Positions 1 to 8,715 of a stretch of 41,337 nucleotides of DNA are shown one piece after another (position 1 is the stretch's first letter; every line of letters starts with the position of its first letter). The notes beneath the pieces are model-generated. The model saw only the letters and a list, made by a program, of their open reading frames with translations, was not told where the DNA came from and did no database searches. The position numbers and the translations under genes were made by a program. The DNA lies in the NCBI GenBank assembly GCA_938015415.1, contig CALLPK010000091.1, positions 1-41,337 of the forward strand, in the 5' to 3' direction. This stretch comes from an uncultured Saprospiraceae bacterium (GTDB taxonomy: Bacteria; Bacteroidota; Bacteroidia; Chitinophagales; Saprospiraceae).

Positions 1-1579
1 TGATTAGGTTACCATAGTCTTTATCGTATCTAACTTCATTCACTACCCCATCACCTGCTGCATAAATTGGTGTATTCATTTCGGCAATGAGATCAATACC
101 GTTATGCTTTTTACTTTTCTTTAATACTGGATGCATCCTCATCCCATACCCTGATGATTTATCAATATCTTTTTTCAGGTCTTCCTTTCGTATTGGAATC
201 AAAGTTGGTATAGCTTCTTGACTAAAAGGATCAAATGCAGCTCCTGTCATGAAGTCTATCATTGCTGTTTCAATACTATTATTGTTTTCTCCAACCGCCC
301 ATAATTGAAAGATTTGAGATTCATCGATAAATTTTTGGAGAGATATGTCTAGCTTTTCGTTCTCCTTTTCATATTCAATTATTTCTCCTCGTTTAAAGTC
401 TTTGTCCTTTGATCTGATTTTGATTATTCCTCTTTCCACAGATGTATAGCTAAATCTCCAACCAGTTTCTGAGTGATAAATTTTACTTTTAACCTCAGGT
501 GTATTAAACACATAATCCTTGGTGTCAAGAATATTGACCACGTGTCTTCCACGTGCTCGTTCACCTAAAATTTCAACTGCTCTTTCTTCCGAGAGAAATT
601 CCACTCCCTTATACTTTTGTCTTTCCTCAAAAGTCATGTCTGTTTCTTTCCCTTCGAATAAACGTATCCCCTGTGTAGTTTGACTTTCTTCGACTTCAGG
701 ATTAGGAACAGTCTGACTTTGAAATAAGATTACAAGCAATAAAATCGCAGGTAAAGCAAATAGATACTTTACGAGCGCTGGCCGTTTAGATTTTTTCTGT
801 TTCATCATAGTTAAGCGATTTTTAATGTGTGAATGAAAAAAATGATTTGCCAAGGCAATCTGAAGTCCGGATTGCGATTGCCTCAGCAAGATCTGGCCGT
901 AGATCTTTCGAGAGGTATCTTGGAGTACACTTGCGTCAGCTACGTACTCGTGAGATTCCTTAATAGCTTTTTTGTAAAGCACGATTAGCGGATTAAACCA
1001 AAATACCACTTGCAACACCTCTATGAATAACACATCGAGGGTGTGCCATGATTGCACATGAGCTAATTCGTGTTTTAATATTTTTTCTATGTTGCTATTG
1101 ATTGGCATTTCTTTACTGAAGAATACACAATTAAGAAATGAGAATGGAAGATGAAACTTTGGTGTCTCTACTAATATGAAGCTTCCTTTATTAGTGCGCT
1201 TCCCTGATGTATAAAGATTATTAATCTTAAGAAGTCCAACTACTAGTCTACTCCCCACAAACAATACACCCAGGCTATAGACTAATAACAACAGATTACT
1301 CATTGTCAAAATACTCTTAGCTTCTTCTGGGCTAACAAAGTTAGAGGCAATCAACTCTGGTCCTGCAGCAATAAAATAAAGTGCATCATTTACTACAATT
1401 ACTTCCTCTCGAAATGCAATAGGAATTGTCCTTAGTACTGGGATCAATAATCCTACAATAAGGGAACCAAGAAGGTACCACCTGTTGATAGAGAAGAATG
1501 TTTCTCTTCTCAAAAAGGCAATATATATTAAGTAAAGTATAGCCCAGCATATCCCAACTTCTAAACTGTATTGTAGCAT
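1..1579 (-). CDS. M56 (BlaR1-like) membrane peptidase fused to M23 endopeptidase domain, partial
   Basis: The frame stays open from an ATG at 1579 to the window edge (526 codons seen, 3' end missing). The N-terminal third has several hydrophobic segments and the zinc motif HELAH at residues 170-174, followed by ESHEYVAD, the usual third-ligand region of M56 peptidases, and the family-typical KNRLTMM. One more membrane segment follows near residues 260-275. The visible C-terminus reads GYGMRMHP, then HNGID (492-496) and YAAGDGVV, which are the M23/LytM zinc-binding signatures; the second zinc-histidine motif lies beyond the edge. The start is 5 nt after the BlaI stop, so the genes are probably co-transcribed. 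M56 proteins sense envelope damage and cleave BlaI-type repressors. The periplasmic M23 module suggests peptidoglycan cutting or binding; that coupling is inference. Confidence 0.85.
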   Translation of the reverse strand, partial: MLQYSLEVGICWAILYLIYIAFLRRETFFSINRWYLLGSLIVGLLIPVLRTIPIAFREEVIVVNDALYFIAAGPELIASNFVSPEEAKSILTMSNLLLLVYSLGVLFVGSRLVVGLLKINNLYTSGKRTNKGSFILVETPKFHLPFSFLNCVFFSKEMPINSNIEKILKHELAHVQSWHTLDVLFIEVLQVVFWFNPLIVLYKKAIKESHEYVADASVLQDTSRKIYGQILLRQSQSGLQIALANHFFHSHIKNRLTMMKQKKSKRPALVKYLFALPAILLLVILFQSQTVPNPEVEESQTTQGIRLFEGKETDMTFEERQKYKGVEFLSEERAVEILGERARGRHVVNILDTKDYVFNTPEVKSKIYHSETGWRFSYTSVERGIIKIRSKDKDFKRGEIIEYEKENEKLDISLQKFIDESQIFQLWAVGENNNSIETAMIDFMTGAAFDPFSQEAIPTLIPIRKEDLKKDIDKSSGYGMRMHPVLKKSKKHNGIDLIAEMNTPIYAAGDGVVNEVRYDKDYGNLI

Positions 1580-1584
1580 AGTTT

Positions 1585-1944
1585 TTATTTTTCGTTTTTC
1601 ATTTTATCGATTACCTCGGTCAATTCTGATAGGGTCATATCATTTTCTTTTACAAGAAAAGAGACAAGCTCATTCATAGACCCCTCGAAGTAATTGGATA
1701 CCAATCGCTTTAGCGAGAATTTACTGTAGTCTGCTTTTTTAATGATAGGCATATACAAGTAGGTTCTCCCAAAGGCTTTATGGTTAACAAAACCTTTCTT
1801 TTCTAAGATGCGTACAATAGAAGATATGGTGCTATGTGGAGGTTTGGGAGGCTTCATTTCTTTGATAAGCTCACTTACTGTAGAATCTCCTTGATCCCAA
1901 AACATTTGCATTACTTCTTCTTCTGCTTTTGTCAGTCTTTGCAT
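1585..1944 (-). CDS. BlaI/MecI/CopY family transcriptional repressor
   Basis: This 119-residue protein has the BlaI layout: an N-terminal winged helix beginning RLTKAEEEVMQMFW, a recognition region around PPHSTISSIVRILEKKG, a wing GRTYLYMP, and a C-terminal dimerisation helix pair. Family members bind DNA as dimers and are inactivated by proteolysis by a partner M56 peptidase, here the next gene 5 nt downstream. The TPR gene ends 8 nt upstream, so all three form one operon. The likely operator is the palindrome at 3134-3153 upstream of the operon, implying autoregulation. What signal lifts repression is not visible; no beta-lactamase is present in the window. Confidence 0.93.
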   Translation of the reverse strand: MQRLTKAEEEVMQMFWDQGDSTVSELIKEMKPPKPPHSTISSIVRILEKKGFVNHKAFGRTYLYMPIIKKADYSKFSLKRLVSNYFEGSMNELVSFLVKENDMTLSELTEVIDKMKNEK

Positions 1945-1952
1945 ACTATATT

Positions 1953-3116
1953 TTATTTGCTCGTATTAAAATGTTGTTGTTCTCGTAGATACTGTTTACG
2001 ATCTACGGCATATCTCTTATATTCTATGTTTTCATCTTTGCTCTGGGCATACCGATCGTAGTATCTGATTGCTACACTTTTATCTTTGTAGTACTCGTCG
2101 GTCAAACGTCCTAGGTGAAATAGATATATCGGATCATCACTATGCCTAAGCGCGGCTTCATAATGTTTAATCGCACCCCTCTTGTTTCCTTCTCGCTCTA
2201 ATAGCCTTGCTAGATTGCTGTGATATGATTTGATATTTTTAGAAATACCTGACTCTATAGCTTTTTCCAAGTGGTGAGTAGCATATTCTAAATCGTCCAT
2301 GTCTTCATAGGCACGAGCTAAGTAATAATGTGCAATCTCTGGGTTTCCTTCATTCACTAATGACTTTCGCAGATATCTGATAGCCTGCTCTGTAGAATCA
2401 ATTTGCATGAGTGAGTACCCAAGCATTTTGTTGTAGTAATTATTAAAATCTACTTTGCCCCTCAAGTTATAAAGTACCATTGCTGAAGTATCGTAGTGAG
2501 CTTGTTTGTACTTACTACTTGCGTATATCATCTGTAGTTTTACATTTTCACTATCATATTCTATGGCTTTCTTTAATACTGCATCTGCGGCTGTATACTG
2601 CTTATTGACAAAGAATATATCAGTCAATCCTTGAATGGTAAAAAAGTCTTTCTCATTTAGAGCATAAGCTTTTGAGAAATTGGTGAAGGCATCTCCAGTC
2701 TCTCCAGCATTGAAATATTGTTGTCCTAACTTCCTATAATACAGCGCATTATTAGGTTGCAATTTTGAAATTCTAGTATAGTATTTTATGGCTTTTGCTG
2801 CATTGTCTTCTGTCTCATAAATAGATGCTAATGGTCTCGCATAACTATGGTTTATGGTATCTATTTTCTCTAGCCTCAATAAATATTCTTTCGCTGACCT
2901 GAAGTCTCCTAGACGCTGGGAAGCGGCACCTGCTTTGTATAGAATCTCTATGCTGCTACTGTCAATTTTAAGTACTTGTTCAAATGAAGCAATAGCTTTC
3001 TGATAGTCTTGAGTTGCATAATATGAATTGGCTAAGTTTAGTAAACTATCAGATGTAGACTGTGTATATCCAGTCAATCCAACAACCATAAATACTATGA
3101 ATAACAAGTGTTTCAT
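1953..3116 (-). CDS. Secreted TPR-repeat protein, first gene of the BlaI/M56 operon
   Basis: The protein has 387 residues and starts with a signal peptide (MKHLLFIVFMVVGLTGYTQS). Successive 34-residue TPR units follow, recognisable by repeated A..Y..G/A..F..A patterns such as YYATQDYQKAIASFEQVLKI, and they continue nearly to the C-terminus. It should lie in the periplasm and act as a protein-protein scaffold. Its place as first gene ahead of the BlaI repressor and the M56/M23 protease suggests that it supports envelope-stress sensing, but no catalytic motif is seen. Arginine is mostly encoded by AGA/AGG, as in the rest of the first 4.3 kb and unlike the genes further right. Confidence 0.88.
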   Translation of the reverse strand: MKHLLFIVFMVVGLTGYTQSTSDSLLNLANSYYATQDYQKAIASFEQVLKIDSSSIEILYKAGAASQRLGDFRSAKEYLLRLEKIDTINHSYARPLASIYETEDNAAKAIKYYTRISKLQPNNALYYRKLGQQYFNAGETGDAFTNFSKAYALNEKDFFTIQGLTDIFFVNKQYTAADAVLKKAIEYDSENVKLQMIYASSKYKQAHYDTSAMVLYNLRGKVDFNNYYNKMLGYSLMQIDSTEQAIRYLRKSLVNEGNPEIAHYYLARAYEDMDDLEYATHHLEKAIESGISKNIKSYHSNLARLLEREGNKRGAIKHYEAALRHSDDPIYLFHLGRLTDEYYKDKSVAIRYYDRYAQSKDENIEYKRYAVDRKQYLREQQHFNTSK

Positions 3117-3133
3117 AAGCTTAAAATAAATGT

Positions 3134-3153
3134 ATAACTTATTTTTAAGTTAT
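3134..3153. promoter_or_regulatory. Candidate BlaI-type operator palindrome
   Basis: The arms ATAACTTA and TAAGTTAT form a perfect 8-bp inverted repeat around TTTT. A third related half-site (CAACTTA, 3155-3161) follows immediately. The site lies 17 nt upstream of the TPR start codon, in the divergent region shared with the amidohydrolase. Position and symmetry fit a dimeric repressor site. The sequence does not contain the TACA/TGTA core known from staphylococcal BlaI operators, so assignment to BlaI is inference from context. Confidence 0.45.
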
Positions 3154-3278
3154 TCAACTTATTTTACCGTTATAAATTTATTTGCCTATTCCTACCTTGA
3201 TTAATTAACCTTCTGATAGTCTGAGCACACTTTTTTTTATTCTAATTGCATACATTTAAGTGTAAACAGTCCCGAATT

Positions 3279-4871
3279 ATGAGAAAATTACTTTTAGCAG
3301 CTATCGCAATTGTCTTCTTTAGCTGCCCTCTTATCATCGCACAAGCACCTGTAGGAGATGTAGAAATCAAATCAGAAGGTGAAGGTCCATTTAATCAATT
3401 GATTATTAGAGGTGCTACTCTGATAAATAGTACTGGTGCACCCCCGATTGGACCAGTTGATATAATTATAGAGGATAACATCATCAAAAATATCAAAACA
3501 GTAGGCTACCCTGGAGTACCTATAGATACAGCTGGAAGAACTAAACTCAAGCCAGGAGGTATGGAAATAGATGCGGAAGGAAAATTTGTTTTGCCTGGAT
3601 TTGTAGATATGCATGGGCATATAGGTGGACGCTGGCAAGGAGCAGGAGGAGAATATGTATTTAAACTTTGGATGGCTCATGGAATCACCACAATTAGAGA
3701 TCCGTCTTGCGGCAACGGACTTGACTGGGTATTAAAACATAAAGCGCTTAGTGAAGAAAATAAAATTACGGCTCCTAGAATCCAGGCATATACAGCTTTT
3801 GGTGCTGGGTCTTTAGATCCAATAGCTACTCCCGAGCAAGCCAGAGCATGGGTTAGAGATAATGCTGCTAAGGGTGCAGATGGTATTAAGTTCTTTGGTC
3901 TTCCGCCTAAGTTATTTGGCCCTGCTTTGGAAGAAAACAAGAGACTTGGTTTACGCTCTGCTTGTCACCATGCGCAACTAGAAGTAGGAAGATGGAATGT
4001 GGTAAACTCTGCTCATGCAGGCCTCACAAGCATGGAGCACTGGTACGGATTACCAGAAGCTCTCTTCGAAGACAAGACTTTGCAGAATTATCCTCTAGAC
4101 TATAACTATCAGAATGAGCAACACAGATTTGGAGAGGCGGGACGATTATGGAAACAAGCTGCTAAACCATTCTCCGATCACTGGAATAAGATTATGGATG
4201 AATTGATCTCACTTGATTTCACGATTGATCCTACATTTAATATCTATGAAGCTAGTCGTGATCTACACAGAGCTAGGAGAGCAGAGTGGCATGAGGACTA
4301 TACCTTACCTAGTCTATGGCGGTTTTATCAACCAAGTAAAAAGTCTCATGGATCGTACTGGCATTTCTGGGGAACAGAAGAAGAAGTAGACTGGAAAAAA
4401 AACTATCAACTCTGGATGACCTTTATCAACGAATATAAAAACCGAGGGGGACGCGTGACCGCTGGATCAGATTCCGGTTTTATCTTTCAACTCTACGGTT
4501 TTGCTTATATCCGCGAACTGGAATTACTACGCGAAGCGGGGTTTCATCCGTTGGAAGTGATTCGATCCGCCACCTTAAATGGTGCCGAAGCACTAGGGAT
4601 GGACGATCAAATCGGTTCTGTGGAAGTGGGCAAATTAGCGGATTTTGTCATCGTAGAAGAAAACCCACTACGAAATCTAAAAGTACTCTACGGGACGGGC
4701 GCCATCAAATTAACCGAAGAAAATGAAATCGTTCGCGTCGGCGGTGTTAAGTATACCATCAAAGACGGAATCATCTACGATGCTAAAAAACTACTCGCCG
4801 ATGTCCGGGAAATGGTTCGGGAAAGTAAATCCAGCGAAGGAGTGGAAATCAAACAACCGGGTATCGATTAA
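3279..4871 (+). CDS. Secreted amidohydrolase family protein
   Basis: The ATG at 3279 is preferred over an in-frame TTG at 3246, because a clean signal peptide begins there (MRKLLLAAIAIVFFSC...AQA); the product has 530 residues. Amidohydrolase signatures are visible: the metal motif DMHGHIGG after FVLPGFV, GITTIRDPS, the region HHAQLEVG, GGRVTAGSDSG near the last metal-binding aspartate, and the C-terminal SVEVGKLADFVIVEENPL typical of the imidazolonepropionase/dihydroorotase-like fold. The substrate cannot be named. Arginine codons before about position 4325 are 13 AGA/AGG and 5 CGN; after 4440 they are 0 and 9. The gene therefore spans a composition junction although the reading frame and protein family are continuous. 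Confidence 0.88.
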   Translation: MRKLLLAAIAIVFFSCPLIIAQAPVGDVEIKSEGEGPFNQLIIRGATLINSTGAPPIGPVDIIIEDNIIKNIKTVGYPGVPIDTAGRTKLKPGGMEIDAEGKFVLPGFVDMHGHIGGRWQGAGGEYVFKLWMAHGITTIRDPSCGNGLDWVLKHKALSEENKITAPRIQAYTAFGAGSLDPIATPEQARAWVRDNAAKGADGIKFFGLPPKLFGPALEENKRLGLRSACHHAQLEVGRWNVVNSAHAGLTSMEHWYGLPEALFEDKTLQNYPLDYNYQNEQHRFGEAGRLWKQAAKPFSDHWNKIMDELISLDFTIDPTFNIYEASRDLHRARRAEWHEDYTLPSLWRFYQPSKKSHGSYWHFWGTEEEVDWKKNYQLWMTFINEYKNRGGRVTAGSDSGFIFQLYGFAYIRELELLREAGFHPLEVIRSATLNGAEALGMDDQIGSVEVGKLADFVIVEENPLRNLKVLYGTGAIKLTEENEIVRVGGVKYTIKDGIIYDAKKLLADVREMVRESKSSEGVEIKQPGID

Positions 4872-4903
4872 CGATTAATAGATCTGCGGATTGAGGTATT
4901 TGC

Positions 4904-4929
4904 GTTTTAATGTAACGATACGTTAAAAC
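4904..4929. terminator. Possible bidirectional terminator between convergent genes
   Basis: GTTTTAA and TTAAAAC form a 7-bp AT-rich stem around a 12-nt loop, between the amidohydrolase stop and the convergent deacetylase-like gene stop. An alternative smaller stem (TAACG/CGTTA) lies inside. Stem stability is low, so the call rests mainly on position. Confidence 0.3.
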
Positions 4930-4936
4930 AACCACA

Positions 4937-7591
4937 TTAATCCCACCGCAAATTCAACAACCCGGTTTCTGAATTATAGGATTCTACCACTACCCCATTT
5001 GGCACTACCTCCGAAATATTAACGCCGCTCGGTAAATCAATAATCAGACTTAAAGCATATCGTCGAAGATCCGAAGGAACCTCTTCATCGTCCAGATAAA
5101 TCGTCAGCGTATTACCTTGATGACTACTGGATAGGTCCACCGCATCCCGTACGCGCAGGTATTCATAAACCTCCTGCATCGGCGCCATCCAGATTTTTTT
5201 ATCAGACCAGGGCTTTCCGTATTCGTTTTCAATATAATTCATATAACTTTTAAAATCATTGTATTCCACCCGAATATGATATTCTCCTCCCTGCGGATGG
5301 CCAATTGTGTGTGCAAACTCGGCAATCCAGTAATGATCTCCGTCACCCGCTAAACCAGCAATCTCATCCAGGTCTTCCCCGTAAGGAGTATCTGATATTT
5401 CCAAGGGATATCGGTACATAAAAAATTCGTCATAGTCTAATGATCCATCTACCTGTAATCCGTGAAACCCAGGCAACTGAGAACTCTGGTCGTACACTGC
5501 TACCATCCCGTTGTCAAACGCTGCATCATAATAATTAGTATTGCCGGAAGGCACAACAAAATGCGTTGGTAAAAATCCTAAATTATCTTCCAGGATGTCG
5601 CGGTTGGTTTCTATCTCTTCATCATAATTACAACCACTGTTACAATGGTTATGGCCATGACTAAAAATATCCCAGTCGTTATCGTAGACTTCCCGAATAT
5701 TATCCCAGGTAATATGATAATTTGTAATTGTATTGGTTGCTTTTCTTGTGTTCAAAGCCAACCCTGCTTTAAACTTTACTTCATTGCCGCAACCATCACT
5801 ATAGCTAAATCCTGCTTCCTGAATATGTGGATCATCCGGAAAATCAAACCAGGGTGTTTCTGGATTGGTGGGAGGAAAGCCAGACTCTCCTCCATTAATG
5901 AGTGGAAAAGCGATATAATAATCCCAGATGCTTCCATCGTCCACCGTAAAACTGTAAGCAAAATCCTTATTATATTTGAGCTTTGATTTTGAAACATTTA
6001 TATCCCCAACTGCTTGATTGAGGGTTAACATAATCTGTTTCCCTTCTTGATTTTCACACGACTCAGTAGTCGTACTTACGATATTAGAACGAGAAGACTT
6101 ATTACCCGCTTCGTCGCTTACGCGAATGGCAAAATAATAAGTAGTGTTACAATTAAGACCAATAATCGTTTTAGTTTCGTTGGTGCCTGCTAACTGAGGT
6201 GCACCAGTCTCTACTCTGATAGCACTGGAAAAATTTCCAAGAATCGGACTCGTACTATAGCGCAAATCATAAGTAGTCGCCGTTCCGGAATTTCCATCAT
6301 CTCCGCTAGCTTTCCAAGTTAGCTGAACAGACTGGGCCGTAACAATCGACGTTGAAAGGTCTTTCACTTTAGCAGGCGATATATTATCCGTGACAACTTC
6401 TTCTCCACAATACCCATAAATAGCTAATTCGGAAACTTTGGAACTTGGATCTTCCATCACTACTTTTAGGTAACGAGTCGTAACTGGGGTCGTATGTTCG
6501 GTCCAGCTAAGATACGCCTGTAAGTTGTCATCGACAATAGGCGTACTTTCCCAGTTATCCGGTGCTCCTGCGTATATTTTAAAATTACCGGTTCCGTTTA
6601 TATCTCTTAAAAAGATACGGGTCAGCGTTTTGGTAGCGCCCAAATCAAGGTAGCCTTCCGCAGGATAGTAGCGGGACTTCCAACCTGGAAACCAAAAATT
6701 TAATGGATTTCCTCCAGGGCCGTTAGCTGGATCATCGATAGCGTCCTGTTCGTCTACCAAATTTCCCGGATCACCACCGCCAAAGATTAATTGTGCCGTG
6801 GATATTTCGCAGAGCGTCTCTTCTCCTTCGGTCGGTCCAGGCCCTGGATCATCTGCTGCCTCTACGATGACATTCATCGTTGCAGATGCTGTTTGACCAT
6901 TCTGGTTAGTTGCATTGAGCGTAAGATTGTAAGTCCCTGCGTCTCCTGTTTCAGGTTCTATATTAAAATTTCCATCTCCATTCCCAAGGTCATTAAAACT
7001 GATAAATCCCGGCAGACTTTCCGCGGAAAGGGTCGTGGCATTAGTAGCCTGAACGGCAACTGTCTCCGTGGTTCCTTCAGTCAAGGTTACTGTAGATGGC
7101 GCAGTAAAAATAATTTCCTCATGGGTAGGATTACCTGTTTCTGTGCCGTAAATCCTGACTTCTGCGACCCGAGATCGAGGCGTTTTTATTCTAAAAAGAA
7201 GATGCGTAGTCGTAACATTTAAAGTATGCGAGTTCCAAACCCCATAATTTCCCAAACCGTCCACTGCAATGGCATTGTAATCCCAATTATCTGGACTTCC
7301 CGCAAAGACTTTAAACTGACCATCACCAGCAAAATCATATAATTGAATTTCACTCAATTCGTAACTCCCTCCAAGATCTACATACGCAAAAGCGGGATAG
7401 TCTGCAAGATCCCATCCTGCATCCCAGTGCGTTTCTAAATCTCCGTCAAATAAATTTTCGGCGTTGTGGTCGGTGAAAATTTGAGAAGAAGTAATGGGAA
7501 TTAACGTTTGCGCGTCCCCCTGAGAAAGGGAAATAATAAAGAAGAGAACAGATAATACGATTAATTTAAAAATGGGGTATAGCTTGTTCAT
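4937..7591 (-). CDS. Secreted multidomain protein: two discoidin-like modules, Ig-like, FN3 and CE4-type polysaccharide deacetylase domain
   Basis: The protein has 884 residues with a signal peptide (MNKLYPIFKLIVLSVLFFIISLS). Order of modules: F5/8-type (discoidin-like) beta sandwich at about 30-150, ending VAEVRIYG; Ig/cadherin-like segment at about 155-245; second discoidin-like module at about 260-395, ending VSELAIYG; FN3 at about 405-510 (TYDLRYSTS, TTYYFAIRVSD); catalytic-like domain at about 525-800. The last carries FTVDDGS, matching the CE4 metal aspartate motif, and SHGHNH, matching the HxxxH motif; a weak VPSGN replaces motif 3. It probably deacetylates or binds a polysaccharide outside the cell. 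The C-terminus (GLLNLRWD) does not look like a complete T9SS tail. It follows the 7666-8391 gene by 74 nt and is probably co-transcribed. Confidence 0.8.
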   Translation of the reverse strand: MNKLYPIFKLIVLSVLFFIISLSQGDAQTLIPITSSQIFTDHNAENLFDGDLETHWDAGWDLADYPAFAYVDLGGSYELSEIQLYDFAGDGQFKVFAGSPDNWDYNAIAVDGLGNYGVWNSHTLNVTTTHLLFRIKTPRSRVAEVRIYGTETGNPTHEEIIFTAPSTVTLTEGTTETVAVQATNATTLSAESLPGFISFNDLGNGDGNFNIEPETGDAGTYNLTLNATNQNGQTASATMNVIVEAADDPGPGPTEGEETLCEISTAQLIFGGGDPGNLVDEQDAIDDPANGPGGNPLNFWFPGWKSRYYPAEGYLDLGATKTLTRIFLRDINGTGNFKIYAGAPDNWESTPIVDDNLQAYLSWTEHTTPVTTRYLKVVMEDPSSKVSELAIYGYCGEEVVTDNISPAKVKDLSTSIVTAQSVQLTWKASGDDGNSGTATTYDLRYSTSPILGNFSSAIRVETGAPQLAGTNETKTIIGLNCNTTYYFAIRVSDEAGNKSSRSNIVSTTTESCENQEGKQIMLTLNQAVGDINVSKSKLKYNKDFAYSFTVDDGSIWDYYIAFPLINGGESGFPPTNPETPWFDFPDDPHIQEAGFSYSDGCGNEVKFKAGLALNTRKATNTITNYHITWDNIREVYDNDWDIFSHGHNHCNSGCNYDEEIETNRDILEDNLGFLPTHFVVPSGNTNYYDAAFDNGMVAVYDQSSQLPGFHGLQVDGSLDYDEFFMYRYPLEISDTPYGEDLDEIAGLAGDGDHYWIAEFAHTIGHPQGGEYHIRVEYNDFKSYMNYIENEYGKPWSDKKIWMAPMQEVYEYLRVRDAVDLSSSHQGNTLTIYLDDEEVPSDLRRYALSLIIDLPSGVNISEVVPNGVVVESYNSETGLLNLRWD

Positions 7592-7665
7592 GAGTTGGGA
7601 ATGTTCTGATAGTGATGGTAAAAAACTAGTTAGTCGACTAATTATGAAAACTACTTAATCCTTTT

Positions 7666-8391
7666 TTATTCAACTAATAAGCGGTCAGATGCTACTGCTT
7701 TATTTTGATAATTTAATTGGTACTGATAAATACCTTTCGATAAATCAATGAGGGACCACTCATGGTAGTTTGTAGCGGTCATTTGCTGACGAACAACCTC
7801 TTTTCCTTGAATGTCAATGAGGACTATTTCATCAAATAATTGACGCGTCGTTTTTATTTTTAAAATATCAGTGACAGGATTAGGAAAAACAAGGATAGGG
7901 GTTTCGTCCTTTATCGTGTTTACTTCGGGAAGTTTAATATTTTTAATCAATAACTCGCCAGTTGTCGGTACTCCTGGATTTACATAGAAATGAAAATGGC
8001 TGATACTCGTCAGGTCTACCTTTGGAGACATTTTTTTAAAATCATACTTAACTTCCACAAAATCAGGGCCTCCCTCCAGTTTTATTGCGGTAGAAGTTCC
8101 AGCAGCCTGATTTCCTTCCGAATCCATCAGGTCAATTCTTAATGTGGTGGGAACAGCGGACTGTACCGCAAAAGCAAATAATGTATTTTCAGAAAAATCT
8201 GTTTCCCCTACGTAAAGCGTGAATGCCTCCCAGGATTGTTTTTGGTAAGTAACCAAGAGGACATCATCGGGAGCTTCCAGTAGTTGAAAGTGATCATTGG
8301 CAAACCACTGAAGGTTTTGTGCCGTAACTGGTACGGACGCAAGGAACAGGATTGATAACAGCGTTATCAAAACGAGTCTCATATGTTGCAT
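7666..8391 (-). CDS. Secreted protein with T9SS type A sorting tail
   Basis: The 241-residue protein has a signal peptide (MRLVLITLLSILFLASVPVTAQ; the listed ATG lies three codons before this). The middle, about 25-165, looks like an all-beta galactose-binding or CBM-like sandwich, with FVEVKYDFKKM and LLIKNIKLPE near its end. The last 75 residues carry the Por sorting pattern: LVFPNPVTDILKIK, VLIDIQGKEVV, LSKGIYQYQL. Such tails send proteins across the outer membrane by type IX secretion. A promoter box at 8530-8537 drives it, and the deacetylase-like gene follows in the same direction. Together they may form a secreted carbohydrate-active pair (inference). Confidence 0.83.
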   Translation of the reverse strand: MQHMRLVLITLLSILFLASVPVTAQNLQWFANDHFQLLEAPDDVLLVTYQKQSWEAFTLYVGETDFSENTLFAFAVQSAVPTTLRIDLMDSEGNQAAGTSTAIKLEGGPDFVEVKYDFKKMSPKVDLTSISHFHFYVNPGVPTTGELLIKNIKLPEVNTIKDETPILVFPNPVTDILKIKTTRQLFDEIVLIDIQGKEVVRQQMTATNYHEWSLIDLSKGIYQYQLNYQNKAVASDRLLVE

Positions 8392-8529
8392 GGTTTAAAA
8401 TTTGCATACCTCGTTACCTGTATCAAAAGGAGCAACGAAATGGGTGTAATACTGATGAAATTGTTTAACAACTTCTTTAAAAACAAGGTGATTTTTGGAA
8501 AGGCGAATGCCCTTTCGGGAAATTCAGTA

Positions 8530-8537
8530 CAAAGATA
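8530..8537 (-). promoter_or_regulatory. Bacteroidota -7 box TATCTTTG
   Basis: On the minus strand this is a perfect match to TAnnTTTG. About 16 nt upstream the strand reads GTTAG, one base from the usual TTG at -33. Transcription would begin near 8523 and leave a leader of about 130 nt before the ATG at 8391. Confidence 0.6.
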
Positions 8538-8632
8538 AAGAATATTTCTAACATATATTATTTTATTAGACTTGTTTTATAAAAAAGGAATAGTAGCGTA
8601 TCTGTCACACTATAAAAGGCTCTTTTAGACAG

Positions 8633-8665
8633 AAAAAAGACAAATCCGCTAAGATTGTCCTTTTT
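8633..8665 (-). terminator. Terminator-like hairpin downstream of the reductase gene
   Basis: On the minus strand the arm AAAAAGGACAATC pairs with GATTTGTCTTTTT with one or two bulges around a 6-nt loop, and the right arm runs into a T tract. It lies about 50 nt after the stop at 8716 and so fits the end of that transcript. Confidence 0.5.
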
Positions 8666-8715
8666 GATATGAGTGATTAGTTCGTTAAATCAGCTGCCCC
8701 CCTCTTATTTTAAAA

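Larger units (their letters stand above)
8392..8715. other. 324-bp intergenic region with a promoter and a terminator, no gene
   Basis: No convincing open frame is visible. The left part is the untranslated leader of the 7666-8391 gene and includes a GAAAGG/CCTTTC hairpin on the minus strand near 8500-8520. The -7 box is at 8530-8537. The right part holds the terminator-like hairpin at 8633-8665 for the reductase gene. Confidence 0.6.

Noticed and set aside
3246-3278. TTG-started N-terminal extension of the amidohydrolase
   Set aside because: The signal peptide begins cleanly at the ATG at 3279; the extension adds 11 hydrophilic residues.
6791-7222. 143-residue plus-strand frame opposite the deacetylase-like gene
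   Set aside because: It is Cys/Arg-rich, lacks any domain and lies opposite clear Ig and discoidin-like modules.
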